64,000 nucleotides of DNA from assembly GCF_016906535.1 (NCBI RefSeq), contig NC_057382.1, forward strand, positions 1,674,001 to 1,738,000, read 5' to 3'. Under the pieces are notes generated by a model that was not told the DNA's origin, did no database searches, and saw only the letters and a program-made list of their open reading frames with translations. Position numbers and translations under genes: made by a program. Of this stretch, positions 23,946 to 36,500 are shown one piece after another (the stretch's first letter is position 1; the number at the start of each line of letters is the position of its first letter). Origin of the DNA: Rhizoctonia solani. Its lineage: Eukaryota; Basidiomycota; Agaricomycetes; Cantharellales; Ceratobasidiaceae.

Positions 23946-24908
23946 CATGTTTTTTTTTTCTGATATTCTTTCTGTACTCCGGTTTTTATCAGGATTAGGA
24001 GTTGCTCTTTGCCTGGGATCTTGTCTGGTTAGTATATGCGCACTTCTATGGATTATGTTGGCCAGGTGTACTCATACATAGTGGACTTTGTATTGTAGAT
24101 CTTCCCTATTCAATCAGGATGCTATATTGTATACTCTTGTCACTCTTCATAGAAGAATCTTCATTACACACGCAAATCGAAGATGATGTGTAGCTATATG
24201 CGCCGCTTTGGTTCTCTATGCTATTTTCCGGACTATTCCACATGACGTTTCACTTTCCCTCTCATGTATTAGTTATTCCTATTATTATATATCTACCCAA
24301 TACACTGATCAATTAACTTGATATCCACGTTCGTCACTATATGCTAATTAGGGACCTCAAATGATATCCCTTTCATGCATTTCATTTGGACCATGCTCTG
24401 CACTGGCAAGAGCGAGGCCAACCCCGCGAGCGATCGGGGAGACTCTCAGAAGAGAACCCATAAACTGCCGGTGAAATGTGGGGGTAGGGAAGATGCTCTC
24501 GAGACCACACACCCACATGATAGATACGGTATAACCGAACAGTGTGGCCAGGTACACCTGGCGGTTTGTCCATAGCGCCGCTGCTTTTGCGCTTTTTTGA
24601 TTAAAATGATTATCAGACTGGATCTTATCAGCCATACAGATGCGGGCAGCCGAATTTGTGCAATCTCACGCTCCTTCCGACTGACCACGACTGTACGTCA
24701 TTTTTATCGAGTTCATTTCGCTACACTAGATTCTGCTGACATTTTACGGAAACTGAAAGTCACTTACTTGCTCGTCGAAACTTCAGTCATCCAAATTTAC
24801 GTTTCGACGGCTCGTTAGTCACTCGACCGAGCTCTTATTCATAGGCGCGCGCTCGGTCAGCTGCATTGCATTGCATTTCAGTCAGTAGTCCGCCACTCAT
24901 TACGAATC
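23946..24908. other. Intergenic region
   Basis: A3'/T-rich downstream flank of cyclin 2 (T10 run at about 23950), then the upstream region of the next gene. Open frames on both strands (for example 24357..24635 minus) lack domains or consistent splicing. Nothing else seen. Confidence 0.45.
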
Positions 24909-25422
24909 ATGACATACCTCGCGGCGTTCGGGCGACATGCCTCCAGTTTCATCGGTGTTACCCTGCTCACCTCACTTGCATTCCAAAATCTCCTCCACCG
25001 ACGTATCAGTGCTGCAGAGCGAGATCGCCTTACCGCACATCAAACAATTCTCGAATCCTTAGTAAAGAGGCTTAGAGAAGGCGAAGATCTTAGCAAGAGT
25101 GAGATAGTGAGATTGGTCAGACTTGCAAGGGGTGGGGGGGAGGAAGGCGGAGGTATCGAAAATACCCCTTGGAAGGAAGTTGTATTTGGGAAACGACTGA
25201 GAGAGGTTAAGGAGATAGAAGGGAAAGCTTTAGAGGAATGGAATACAGGTGAGTCGAACCGAATTGGTTTCGGGTGTTCTGACCATGAAAAATTGCATAG
25301 CCATCGCCCAGGCCGAGCAACCTGCAAAACCCCGACATCCGGTGCCAGCGCCTACACCATCAAATCCAACCCCTTTGAGTCATGCATTAGCCCCAGCACC
25401 GAAGAAGCCAACTTTCTTGTAG
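24909..25422 (+). CDS. Unassigned protein with one N-terminal membrane segment and charged helix
   Basis: Exons 24909..25248 and 25301..25422 give 153 residues in frame (52-nt intron, gtgagt...catag). The N-terminus (FIGVTLLTSLAFQNLLHRRI) is hydrophobic and followed by basic residues. Next comes a long charged, probably coiled-coil helix (RISAAERDRLTAHQTIL to KALEEWNT), interrupted by a Gly-rich loop. The tail is Pro/Ala-rich (PVPAPTPSNPTPL) and ends KKPTFL. The design (single anchor plus helix) resembles small mitochondrial or ER scaffold proteins, but I do not recognise a family. It lies 243 bp upstream of RCE1 on the same strand. Confidence 0.65.
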
Positions 25423-25665
25423 GTTTCTCGTGGGCGGCATTCGATTAATCAAACATCTTAGTCTCATCTCGGCGAGATTCCGGCGGGGCCGAATAATGAG
25501 AGTGTTGATCACCGAGCGAATCCAAAGAGTTTATCGCCACGTGCCAGCATGATAGCACGGGATACAAATGGATTGTTCCTTTTGACCTCCACGTCTCGCC
25601 ATCCATTACTGGGGTGGAGGGCTCATTTTATCTATCATACTGTACTCTAAATTAAGTGTTGGACT

Positions 25666-26868
25666 ATGCATTTTCAATCACCTGTCCTTGGCCTCACTGA
25701 GTTCGTTCTCGCCTCCGGCTTTTTTGCGGCGTCCTATGTCGGTTCTATATATGTGCTCCGAAGTGCTCGTCTAGACAACAAAGACAAGTCGCGCGATGAT
25801 CCTTCGGTTATCAAAACACGTCTCACGGCTGTTACTGCGAGCACAGCCTGCAGTTTGCTCGCGGTGGTGGCCATCGTATGGAAGACAGAGGCGTCCCTGG
25901 TGAGTTGAACAAATATTCAGTATTGGCAGTATAATAAGCCAAGCACATCACAAAGACTATACTAGATGCTGTAAACTCGGCAAAAGAATATCTTGGGCTC
26001 GTATTGCCTTCACCGCGTCTATATCCTTTATTATTGACCCCGCTATTGTACTTTGGGCCATTATACACAGCATGGCTGGATCGATCGCTTCCTTTCATGA
26101 GCAATTGGTGGTACAAGCGCGACGTTGTAGATAGGTTTGTATGCTGGACTGGCGCTCGTAACTACTTCATGGCAAGTGACTTTTTTCATAGTGTTAGGAT
26201 AGCACTGACGATAGCAACAGTCTCCATTGACCGAGGAACTGGTTTTTCGCTCCTGCATTGTGGGAGCCGCAAAGTTGGCGGGTATAGGGCACAAAAAGAT
26301 CATTTTCTTGACCCCATTATGGTTTGGCCTGGGTAAGTATATTTGGTATAGGGTGGCCCGATTTAATCTAATGATTCAATTGTAGCCCACATACATCACG
26401 GGCATGAACAGTACAATCGGCTTGGGAGGACTAGGAAGGCTCTGCAAAGGACTCTGGTCATAGCGAGTGAGTGTAGTGATCAACCACACGCCGTATGGAT
26501 GTGTGGCTGACATGTGCTAGCTGTCCAACTCGGATATACGACATTGTTTGGGTGGTATGCATCTTTCTTGTTCCTCCGCACCGGTAGGTTTGGCTATCAC
26601 CTTCGCAGAGACCCAATTTTGATGCCTTACTGTAAATAGGCTCAGTGATCACGCCCACGCTTGCTCATGCGTTTTGTAACGTCATGGGTATGCCTACAGT
26701 ACAAGACGATGTTCGCCAACACCCAAATCACAAACTTCGTAGGCTCTTCGAATTGTTGGGCTCCAATCTTGAACTGACATGGTTATCATAGTGATTTGGC
26801 TCACACATGCAGTTGGTATTGTGGGGTTCGGCTTTGCACTCGGACCATGGACACGTGCTGCTGAATGA
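25666..26868 (+). CDS. RCE1: CAAX prenyl protease 2 (Rce1)
   Basis: Seven exons (25666..25899, 25956..26171, 26221..26332, 26386..26466, 26521..26583, 26640..26738, 26792..26868) total 882 nt, exactly 293 residues plus stop, matching the usual family size. Catalytic motifs are all present: PLTEELVFRSC (Glu-Glu and Arg), FGLAHIHHGHEQYNRL (His) and LAHAFCNVMG (His...Asn). Several hydrophobic segments fit an ER polytopic protein. The enzyme removes the AAX tripeptide from prenylated Ras/Rho and a-factor-like proteins. The intron after NYFM uses a GC donor (gcaagt at 26172). Exons on both sides are phase 0 and read straight into SPLTEELVF, so the GC-AG choice is well supported. Confidence 0.92.
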
Positions 26869-27068
26869 GTCGTTTGAACGCAATGAATTGGTGATACATT
26901 AAGAACGTATGATAGAAATTAAATATATCGCTCGAATACATCAAATATGCTACCAAACCCACACCGGAGTTGTAGAGAAAACTGTTCATAGGTAAATATC
27001 ATTAAGAGACGAATCAAGAAAGAAAGACGAGCTTGGATCAGGCATTAAGTTAGTAGACAAGTGCAGAA

Positions 27069-28655
27069 TTACCAAACCACTTCCTCTTCTTCAAGTGTAT
27101 ATGTGTCGAGTGCCTTGTATGCTTCCAAGCGGCGTTTACGTTCAATTTCGAATCGCTGGTCGCAATATATAAGTGTACATATCCTCAGCAATTTAATGAG
27201 TCTCACCTTGCGTGTCTCGTCTGTGTCAGCCATTTCGCCGCCCCGAATTCGTTTAGACTGTCGACCTGTAGGCTTCTCAGCCTTAGAATATTTATGGTTT
27301 GGAGCTTTTGAGCCTTTTTTGGTTGTTATCGCAACACTTTGGCCAGCCTTTTTCCTTGTGGACGCCGCCCTGGATTTCTTTGGAGAGCTCGGTTCCTCCG
27401 AGTCGACATCACTGAGAGTGATGTTCTCCTCGTCTTTGGTCCGTGGTTTTCGTACTCGTTTAATACGATGGGGTAGCATAGCTTCCAGCTCATAAGTGGT
27501 AAGAACAGGCTCCTTGGCTTTCTCCTTTCCCTTTTGGGTCCTTTTGGAGGGCTTGGACTTTGGTGAGGGGTCGTTTGACGCATCTTTCATCGATTCGTCT
27601 TGTTTAGGTTTCTCCTTTCCCCTGGTATTCGTAGGTATGACGACTTCCATGGTATGCTTGCGTTTGAGCCGTGCTTTGGGCGCCATTTCCCGTTACCGTC
27701 ACTGTCGTATAAGCTAGCCTGGGTGCTTGTGTGCGTACTTCTTCGTGATTCTGCTTCGCTGGGAAGTGGAACCGTTCCCGTTTGGGGATCGTAGAATATG
27801 GATGCGAAAGCCTCTTCATAGACCGACTGATCGAAAGCCTCGGGTCCACCCGAAGAAGGCATCTGGGGGCCACTTTCTATATCATCTATTCCCATCTGAA
27901 TACGCCGTTCCCGAAGACGGGTTTCTGCGGCCAGGAAACCAAAGGGGTCGTCCGCAGAGACTGTGTCTGAATATGGTGCGGGTGATGTTGGTGGCTTATG
28001 CTTGTTTATCTCAACCTCTTCAGGTGTTTGCGAACGACCAGAGTGCACGACCTCAAGTTCAGGATGTACACCGGCGGAGGGGGAGCTTGGGTGGGGAGAG
28101 GGGGGCATAGGCTCTGGCATGTTATCTCGGCTGGGGTGGTCGTTGAACAGAGGCTTCCTTGGAAGGCCGCCGAGACCTAGAGGGAGAAGGAGTTGGAGTC
28201 GAAAGGCAGGGCCGGATGAATGATTCCATTTGAGATCTTGAGCTGGGGACGACATTGGCGGGGCGACGAAGGAGGGAGCGAGCCAATACCCGTTTTCTGC
28301 CTACTTCTCTTTCCCAGCACTTTTGGGGTCGACTGTCGTGCGGGTTGAGGTATTTGGATGGGAGATGAATCGGGCAGATCTGGAGCGGCGACATGGTGTT
28401 AGATGGATCAGGAGAGACTGGTGAAAGCGCTGAAGACGTCTTGGGGGTAGGCCTTTTTGAAGCCGGTAAAACCACCATAATCAAACGTGGCCTACTCTGA
28501 CGAGCCGATGGATCCAGAACTGAGTCTTCCTCATTGCTTGTGGATTTGCTGGGTTCTGCAACTGCTTGTTCATCAGGAGTTTGAGGAGCCTGGGCTTTAG
28601 ACCGGGTGAGGCGCGCGGGAGCTGCTGGTCTTTTTCGTTTAGAACGTGGCGGCAT
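27069..28655 (-). CDS. Basic nuclear protein with sororin-like FGF and C-terminal motifs (candidate)
   Basis: The start at 28655 gives MPPRSKRKRPAAPARLTRSK, a basic, disordered, Ser/Pro/Lys-rich protein. About two fifths along is the only hydrophobic patch, ADDPFGFLAAETRLRERR. Further on are TYELEAMLPHRIKRVRKP and a Lys/Ser-rich linker. An intron at 27156..27206 leads to the last exon, FEIERKRRLEAYKALDTYTL followed by an acidic end. Sororin is known to use an FGF motif to bind Pds5 and to end in a short helix with a similar spacing of Ala, acidic, aromatic and Leu residues. The pairing here is suggestive only. Reading frames change near 28130 and near 27690 without an obvious intron, so the exact exon chain is unresolved. 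It could be another chromatin protein. Confidence 0.5.
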
Positions 28656-29109
28656 CACGAATGTTCCCTGTGAGAGCAATGCGCTGTGAGATTGACCGAA
28701 AATGGATATGCTGGTACCTACGCAACAACGATTCCCAGTGTGTTAGTGGGTTCATCACGGATGGTCTGAATAAACAGAGATCGAGGATTAGGCGCCAACG
28801 TCACATGACCGTTACACCAGATACTTCGATCATTTATGTAGGCTTCAAGACTCTCCAGGCGCGATACTCTTTCCATACATGGTTCAATAACTTTGGTAGT
28901 TTTTGCATATTTAAGTTTATATATTATGTGCTAGCTTGGATCATATAACGCATATAGCACATATATAGCATTTAATTGCTCTTATTCATGTCCGTAGTTC
29001 ATACGTATCACCATGTTATTAATACATATTAAAACACGAAGTACAGGGACAAAAAATACACCCAAAAGGTCCCAGAGATAAAATCAATATAAAATGTTGC
29101 TCATATCAC
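28656..29109. other. Intergenic region
   Basis: AT-rich from about 28900 to 29060 with repeated atat elements. It contains the promoter side of the basic nuclear protein and the 3' flank of the membrane-protein gene. No gene is supported. Confidence 0.45.
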
Positions 29110-30834
29110 TTAGCGTGAACTCCGAGCCTCGACTTGAGTGCGACTCGACCCGTTCTCGACCCCAGCAGCCCATTGAACATTCTTCTTATCTTTGGAGATC
29201 TCGGTTATTCCTTGCCATCCTTGCGACAGGATCAAGGTGACTGAGTCTAAAATGACCCTCCAAATCAGTCTCGTAAGAGGGCAGTGTTTCCTCTCGTCCG
29301 TCAGGTCCTGCTCATTGGTACTGGTATCAGCATTGTATTATAGTTGCCACAGCCCTCAAATGAACACAGAGATCTCCAAGGCGTTTTTTTTTTGACACTG
29401 ATATCCAAGTGACTTACCACGGTCAAACTCGTAATCAGCCCCTGAGTTATCAGTTCGAGTGATCACTTGAGTAGTGACATGAACACTGACACCCCTCCCG
29501 GATGCATTTCCAGGACCTTCGGTCATTTCTCGGTACATTATCTGGTCCTTCCTTAATAAGTAGAGTAATTCGACGAGATATTCAGATACATGTTAATTAA
29601 TTGGCCTAAATTCATACCTTTACATCAATCCCAGTACCTCTGGCTACCTTGACTATGAGCCGAGACATGCACATTTCGATCTCCAACTTCATGACAAATT
29701 AATACTTAAAACAAGACATCCGTGAAAGTACTTACCTTGACCATAAATGCTACCGGGTGGAACTGCATACTAAGAAGATTCAGCCCGTTAGTGACCTCCC
29801 CAGCCCTCGGTTGCTGTTGCTTACTAGACTAGTTCGTTACGATAACTAAGCATCCCGATGATTATGATATCCATGGAAAGTGAAACAAATATCATTCGCA
29901 AGTTCATTGCAACGAGTTTGTCAAACTTTTTCAACTGATCGGAGTTAATAGTCGTGAAGTACGGGTTAGCAAAACAACCTACACCTCTAGATACCAGTCT
30001 CTGTCGGATCAGACGAATGAATAGCATGTTTAAAGCCGCATCGGTGAGCAAGTAAAGTATTTTCTGCGCAGACGGGAATGATGAGGTATTGCTACCTTTT
30101 GTCTTTCTTAGACTACATACCTCGATATGATCCCAGTACCAGTTCAATCGGATGTATGTTTCCGAGATCTGAAGCTTTGCGGGTAACCAAATGCAATACA
30201 CCGATATACTGATCATGCCGATCCATGCCGCAACGGCGAATTTCAGCCAAAACTAAGTAACGAAGGAGTGAATGAGGCTATGTGAACAGTAGGCACCTAG
30301 CCTTGAACTTACCCTATGTGATTGCGTAGGCAAAAGAATACAAATGCGACTGATAATGATCTGAAGTAGCAACTGAAGTTGGAGTGCCCATAATCTGGAT
30401 GTTGGATGTAGCATTAGCCGTATTTCCAGTTAAGTCGACATTTAAACGTACGTTAAAATTGCAAAATAAATCCAAAACGAGTGATCGATGATACCGATGA
30501 TAAACAACCAACTAAGAATCGCGAGTGTGGTGCAGCTGTACAGGTGTTCGCACATCAGCCATGGCCACCGGCGCTAGAATATGTTCTACTTACGCAGTGA
30601 TTCCATCCAACACATGGCAATATATGCGCCCCGCTTTTGTATCTTATGGGTCTGTTGGATAGCATGCCACAACAAACCACCCCAAATCCTATCTGAAGAG
30701 GTCTGGGTATGTCATTTTTTCGGTCCAGACCATTTAACTTACCGTGAACCCGAATGCCAATGTGGCCAGCTTAATGTCCCTAGGAAGAACTTCGGTCTTC
30801 CTGAAGGGGTGCTCGGTCTTGAAGGTCGGCCACA
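29110..30834 (-). CDS. Multi-pass membrane protein of a fungal seven-TM type (frame uncertain)
   Basis: Probable start at 30834 (MWPTFKTEHPFRKTE, then LATLAFGFT). Further blocks are LLWHAIQQTHKIQKRGAYI and MCWMESL, the hydrophobic LAILSWLFIIGIIDHSFW, then MISISVYCIWLPAKLQIS with RLNWYWDHIEVC. After that come KILYLLTDAALNMLFIRLI, KLVAMNLRMIFVSLSMDIII and IGMLSYRNELVY, and a cytosolic tail with TEGPGNASGRGVSVHV, ending TQVEARSSR at 29110. This organisation (helices joined by short basic loops plus a Ser/Thr tail) matches a large, poorly characterised family of integral membrane proteins in Agaricomycetes. Phases do not agree at two splices (about 30680 and 30545), so it is disrupted or affected by indels. 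Function unknown. Confidence 0.5.
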
Positions 30835-31277
30835 TTGGCGGGGCAAAATTACACTGCTATCAATGGCATACCGAGAGAAAGGGATTTTAAGGCTGACCAT
30901 GGGTTATGGTTTGCCGAGTATGCAATTCATGAAATGTGGTGATGGAGCGCGCAACTAGATACGGGCTGTTCCGCTGGCATTTGAAAACGCTGTCATTCCT
31001 AGGTATAGTCGTGGTATAATCTACACTTGACTTTATCGATCATTGCTGAAGTCAAAATTTCATATTTTAAAGGGCCTACGTACTTAGTCACATCTTGTTC
31101 TCGGCAGCTGTGGGTTATCCGATTCTTGGTTCTGATATTGTAGGTAACTAGAGCTTATGCTATCGTGGTGCTTGCTACTTTACTCCTCGAGAATTTCATG
31201 AGCATATGTGCCAGAGTACGAATTTGAATACATTGAGCTCGACAAAAAGAATACAGAGGAACTCCAAGACCACGTCA
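30835..31277. other. Intergenic region
   Basis: Sits between the 5' end of the membrane-protein gene and the 3' end of the mitochondrial carrier. The plus-strand open frame at 31208..31396 is antisense to the carrier's last exons. Nothing else seen. Confidence 0.45.
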
Positions 31278-32739
31278 TTAGGAATTGGTTTTGCCAAGTC
31301 CTTGGTGAGAAATTCTACTATATAATCAATACACTCCTCTGTTTGAGCCTGAAAGCGAAGCTCACCTTTCGTCAGTTCGTAAGCCGCAAAAGTTGACGCT
31401 GCCGCGGGAATACTTCGAAGTACTGGATAAATACTTGATGGATAAATGTCTCATCCGCATAATAAAGTTTCCTTACGCGACGGCGAAAGCCCTCGAAACA
31501 GTCCGGCACTAAAAGGTCAGATTAGTCTTAGCAAAAGTATCGCATGCATCAAACTCACGCTCCGCCTTCTCTTACAATAGCCCGAAGCTCCTGCGCAATG
31601 TAGTCGAGTCCTTTTGGTGGTGTATCCGCAAGCTGTACTCGAGATTTGACAACATCTACCAAAGTAATAAGGCCGCTGTAGTTGGCTAAGGGTTGAGGTT
31701 CCCTACCAAGAGGATAGCAGGATAGCCAGTAACATATCTGTTACAACAGAGTCGTCTTTGCGAACTCCAAGAGGTTGAAAAACCCCACCGCAAGAACCAC
31801 TCGCTAATAGCCCCCACACAGGGACTTGATTTCCGTACTTCGAACGGAATTTTCGCTTGGCGAACTCGTACCCAGTGTAGAAGCTGCATACTAAGTTAAT
31901 TACTGGCACATATACTTGATTTGGCCACTTACCCCGCATACGCCGGTATCTCGCGCGCTACAGTTGCCTGTCTCAAAGGGGGCTTTATAGGATCAACTTG
32001 CTTCGTGGGTTTGCTTAAAATGCGCACCCAGAATCCTCGCATGACGCCCTTCCTAAATCCATAGTCCCTCCACATATCCCAAAATACCATCGAAAGCTTT
32101 TTATCACCTTTAGCTCCATATTGACCTTGCATCCTAACTTTGAACATTTCAACTAGGCGGGTACTATTAGATTGGTAACATCGGGATCAGATAGCATACC
32201 GGGACTAGCGAGAACGGAATTAGCTGCGCCAGCCATTGCTCCTGCAGCGGCAATTTCTGGCAGAGATAATTCGGGAAAAGGCGAAACAATCCGCTTCGAG
32301 ATCGCGTAGGATGCGAATAGCAATGAATTTACACCAGCAATTCCAAGAAGGGGCGAGGCCATCCCTGTTATAGAATTTAGCGCGACTTTTTTCAAGTTTT
32401 CTCAGGAGCACCTTTATAAGAGCAAAAAGCCCCTCATTTTTAACCGTTTGTGTCAAAATGTTCATGGGTCCGGCCTGGCTGGGTCGATATGATGAGATTG
32501 GTTCTGCTTGAATCAAAAGACTTACAAACATCCCCTCTATTATTATATACAAATTCGCTTCAGAAATCATATCTGACCGAATCATGTTACTCACTCGGGG
32601 CAATCTGAGCACGAGTTTTAATCGTGTCCAAAGGTTGGCCCACTATAACCTGCGCAACTCCACCCATGCTCCCAGCAGCTAGATCAATTCCAACATTAGG
32701 GCCTAGTATTTCTCTCAGAGAGGAGCTTTGAGCCGCCAT
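31278..32739 (-). CDS. Mitochondrial carrier family protein (one apparent frameshift)
   Basis: Twelve exons: 32595..32739, 32526..32536, 32412..32474, 32200..32364, 32028..32152, 31933..31967, 31784..31883, 31707..31737, 31559..31655, 31477..31508, 31366..31422 and 31278..31300. They sum to 884 nt, one short of 295 codons. Each of the three repeats carries the carrier signature: GQPLDTIKTRAQ, SPVEMFKVRMQ and YPLDVVKSRVQ. Substrate-side elements include GLFRGLSPSLLRSIPA. The set resembles the carnitine/ornithine-type branch, but the substrate cannot be fixed by eye. An 11-nt exon (32526..32536, encoding the GMF of APKGMF) is needed for the frame. The single missing base is in cttata near 32415, where one more T gives ALYKGMASPLLG. 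Confidence 0.85.
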
Positions 32740-33584
32740 AGTCCTTTTATCGTCGCGGTTTGATGATAATGACTTCGGCCCTCTGGTTCAATAATGGCGC
32801 AATCGCTAAGCGCCAGAGTCTGAAACAAGCGCGGTAACTGAAGCGCTAGGCCCAATTGGCTAATCTGTACAAAGTTACTACAACTGTTACCAGAGTCTTA
32901 GTTAAGATCGCAAGATAACGTACACCTACAACAATTGAAGCTTGAAGTCTCGGTATTCTTACCTTCTCCTATCTGGGTGCCTAACGTAGTAGTACTTCTT
33001 ATCATCCGTGCCAAGATACGGATCCGGACTGAGAAGTTAAGTGCTGCGCATGGCGGCCTCCAGCGAACTCCTTAGCACTTGCGTTATGATGGCCTACCCC
33101 TATCTTGCGCACTCTGTTGATCATATGGTGTGCTATCTGGTAACGCATACAGGTGCGAGGCCTTGCCACTGGGACCCAGAACTTGTACTTGGCATCACTG
33201 GATTTTTCCGCCTGGTCATACAGCCCATTTCGAATTTCAGTCAAACATCAGGCTGATGTTGCTGTCGGCGCTCAGTATTATGGGTGGGCCATTCACTAAA
33301 CTATTCGTACTTAAATGCTGAGCTACACACATTGACCGCATAATTACATGTCAGAAGTGATTCAGGGCGTGTAACTAGGAACGGGCTGGGAAGCCAAAGT
33401 GGACACACATAGATAAGGCAAGGCAGGTACATTCGAACGTTATGCCAAGTGCAAGAGCCACACGCGAACCTAATACCATACCACATGGTCTTCCAATCCA
33501 TTCAGTATACATAAACATCGTTGGAGCATTCAAAGCTCCGTAGGCTTCTGTGTCTGGTTCAACAAACTCAGCTCATTATCTGCT
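32740..33584. other. Intergenic region with an unplaced open frame
   Basis: Between divergent carrier and OPT genes. A minus-strand open frame at 33002..33244 (MTEIRNGLYDQAEKSSDAKY...) has protein-like composition but no start context, introns or family that I can recognise. It may be a relic. The rest presumably holds the two promoters. Confidence 0.4.
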
Positions 33585-36500
33585 ATGGCTACAGAGCCAA
33601 CAACACCAACCGCGGGCCTTCCCAACCTTACAGAAAGGAAATCCAGCACTGGGTCGATTAGCATCGATGAGAAAGACCCTCAGGTTGGTATTCCTCATAG
33701 CTTTGCTATAGAATTTAATCACTTATATATAGTATTCAGGTTTACGAGGCTTCAGACAAGGAAAGTGGCTCCGAGGTTGCTCGCGACCTCGAAATCGATG
33801 TTCGGCAGCTCGAGCGTCTGTCCCAGCTCGCCGAACAGATCTCGGATGAAGAGGCTGAAGCTATCATGCGAGAGGTGTTTGAAGAACACAGGTAGGCAGG
33901 TTTTGCTATGTTCGAAGCTATATTTCTATCCCTATCTCCAGACATGATCCCTCTTATCCGAACACTGTCCTCGAAGTCGCCAAACGATTCTTTGAGGACC
34001 CAGGCTTGAAGAGTGACACCGTCCTTTACCAGAGAGCCCTAAAGGAGCTCAAGATGGAGGCAGCGCTCATCATCCACGACTCTCCATATGTTGAAGTATG
34101 CTATTTTTTATGCTTTATCTTTCTAAGTGGCTTATGTTGGATGTCATCAGGTCCGTGCAGTAGTCTCCTCCGAAGATGATCCCTCCACTCCATGCAGCAC
34201 CGTCCGAGCTTGGACAATTGGTCTGCTCTTTGCATGTGCCGGTGCCTTGATCAACCAATTATTTTCTCTTCGCTATCCAAGAATCGAGGTGTGCAAACTT
34301 AGATGGAGCGAACAAATCGTCGCTGATCACAATTAACATAGATCGATGAGATCGTTGCCCAACTATTGGCTTATCGTAAGTAGTAGTATTCTTGAATCCA
34401 ATCGATTTTATGATATATTGGACCACCGATAGCTGCTGGCACTGCGTGGGCGCGCTGGGTTCCCGATAGGTCAATCAACCTCTTTGGGTATACTTTGGTC
34501 AGCCCCTTCGACCAACATATCCATATATTCGATAACCTTACGTGACAATCTAGGCTCTAAATCCTGGGCCATTCAATAGGAAGGAGCACATGGTAAGTTC
34601 TATTTCGTACTAGCCGATTTAGGTACCGAGCCAACGAACTTTGGATAGCTTATCACTATCATGGCTAACGTTTCGTTCGGTGTCGGGTACTCTGCTTATG
34701 TTATTGTCGTCCAACGTGTTCCGACCTTCTTTAACCAAGAATGGGCCAAGCAGTTTGGGTACCAAATCTCGCTGTCTTTATCCTTCCAATTGATGGGGTA
34801 CGGGTTAGCCGGCTTGTCTCGTCGGTTCTTAGTATATCCCGCCGCGGCGATCTGGCCTCGGAACCTAGTAAGTATATATTATACACGGTGAGGACTGGTG
34901 CAATACTCAATTGCATTAGGCCTCGATCGCGCTAAACAACAGTTTTCACGCAAACGAGAATCCTATTGTCAACGGCTGGAAGATTAGCCAGATGCGGTTC
35001 TTCTTATATGCGTACGTAACGTTACATATCTTATCCCTAAATGTATGCTGACAACAGGTGATAGGTTCGGGGGTATGTTCGTATACTTCTGGTTCCCTAA
35101 TTATATTATTGGTGCGATGTCCTACTTTTCTTGGTAGGTTCGAAGCCATACTATTCGTACGGCGATTCTCAGTAGCTACACAGGATTGCCTGGATCAAGC
35201 CCGAAAGCGCTATCCTGGCTGCAGTTGCGGGCACAAACACTGGGCTCGGTCTTAACCCGCTCCCAACCTTTGACTGGAAGTAGGTACATCGCCAGTCAGT
35301 ATACTTGATGACTGAATATGCTCTTTCAAAGCGTGGTCGAAGCATCTATTCAACCTCTGATTTCACCTTTCTGTAAGGTCTTCTGATGCTAGTTATCAAT
35401 TATAGTGTTCTGACAAAGTTTCATAGTCGCGACCTTCAATAATTTTATTGGGATGCTTACTACATTCCCAATTGTTCTCTCAATTTGGCTTACTAACACT
35501 TGGTCAGTTAGTATACAGATATAAATTTAACTTTTATACTAACGTGATGCTGGCCATAGGTATACTGGACATCTGTATGCAGCTAAATTGAGTGATTATG
35601 TTGAACGAATACTCACTCCTTCTGTTCGTTAGCCCTATCAACAGTAACCGGCCCTTTGATAGGTTTGGTCACCAATACAAGGTGACTGAGGTTGTAGACG
35701 ATAACGGGTTCTACGACCAGGCGGCATACGAAGCATACAGCCCTCTCTATCTTTCCGCGGGCCAAGCATTCCTTTACGGTTCGTTCTTCGCGGTCTACCC
35801 AGCAACTTTGGTCTATGCTTTTTGTGAGTGTCTTGACCCCTACCCGGAAAATACTGCTAAAAGGGAGATTGATAGTATATCACCGCCATGAGATTGTCCG
35901 CGGGTTTAAGAGTTTGATCAGACGGAAGGACCCTCGGTGAGTTAATTGATGATATCTGATGAACCTGCTGATCAATCAATCACTAGCCACGACAACAAAG
36001 ATGTGCACAACCGATTGATGGCTGCTTACCCCGAGGCGCCTGAATGGTGGTATGCATCAATACTACTCCTCGCCATTGGTCTTGGTCGTAAGTCAATCTA
36101 AGACTGCCGTTGACGTCTACTGAAAAGCAACAAAATCATTCAGTGATTGCAATCCTCTGTTACCCCACTCACACAACCGTCGGCGCACTCTTTATGGGTC
36201 TCGCACTTGCACTGATCTTCGTGGTACCAATTGGTGTCATCTTCGCTGTCACGAATCAGGAAGTTACTCTCAATGTCTTGGCAGAGTTTATTGGTGGAGT
36301 GCTTTTCCCTGGAAATGCTCTGGCAATGAATATGTTCAAGTCGTATGGATATGTTGTAACTGCTCGTACGCTGAGATTTGCGTCTGATCTCAAGCTTGGG
36401 CAAGTATAGGGTCTGAGTACTTCAACAGTGCAGCTGTCTGATGTGTTTGGTTTAGACATTACACCAAAATCAACCCTAGAGTTTTGTTCATTGGTCAGAC

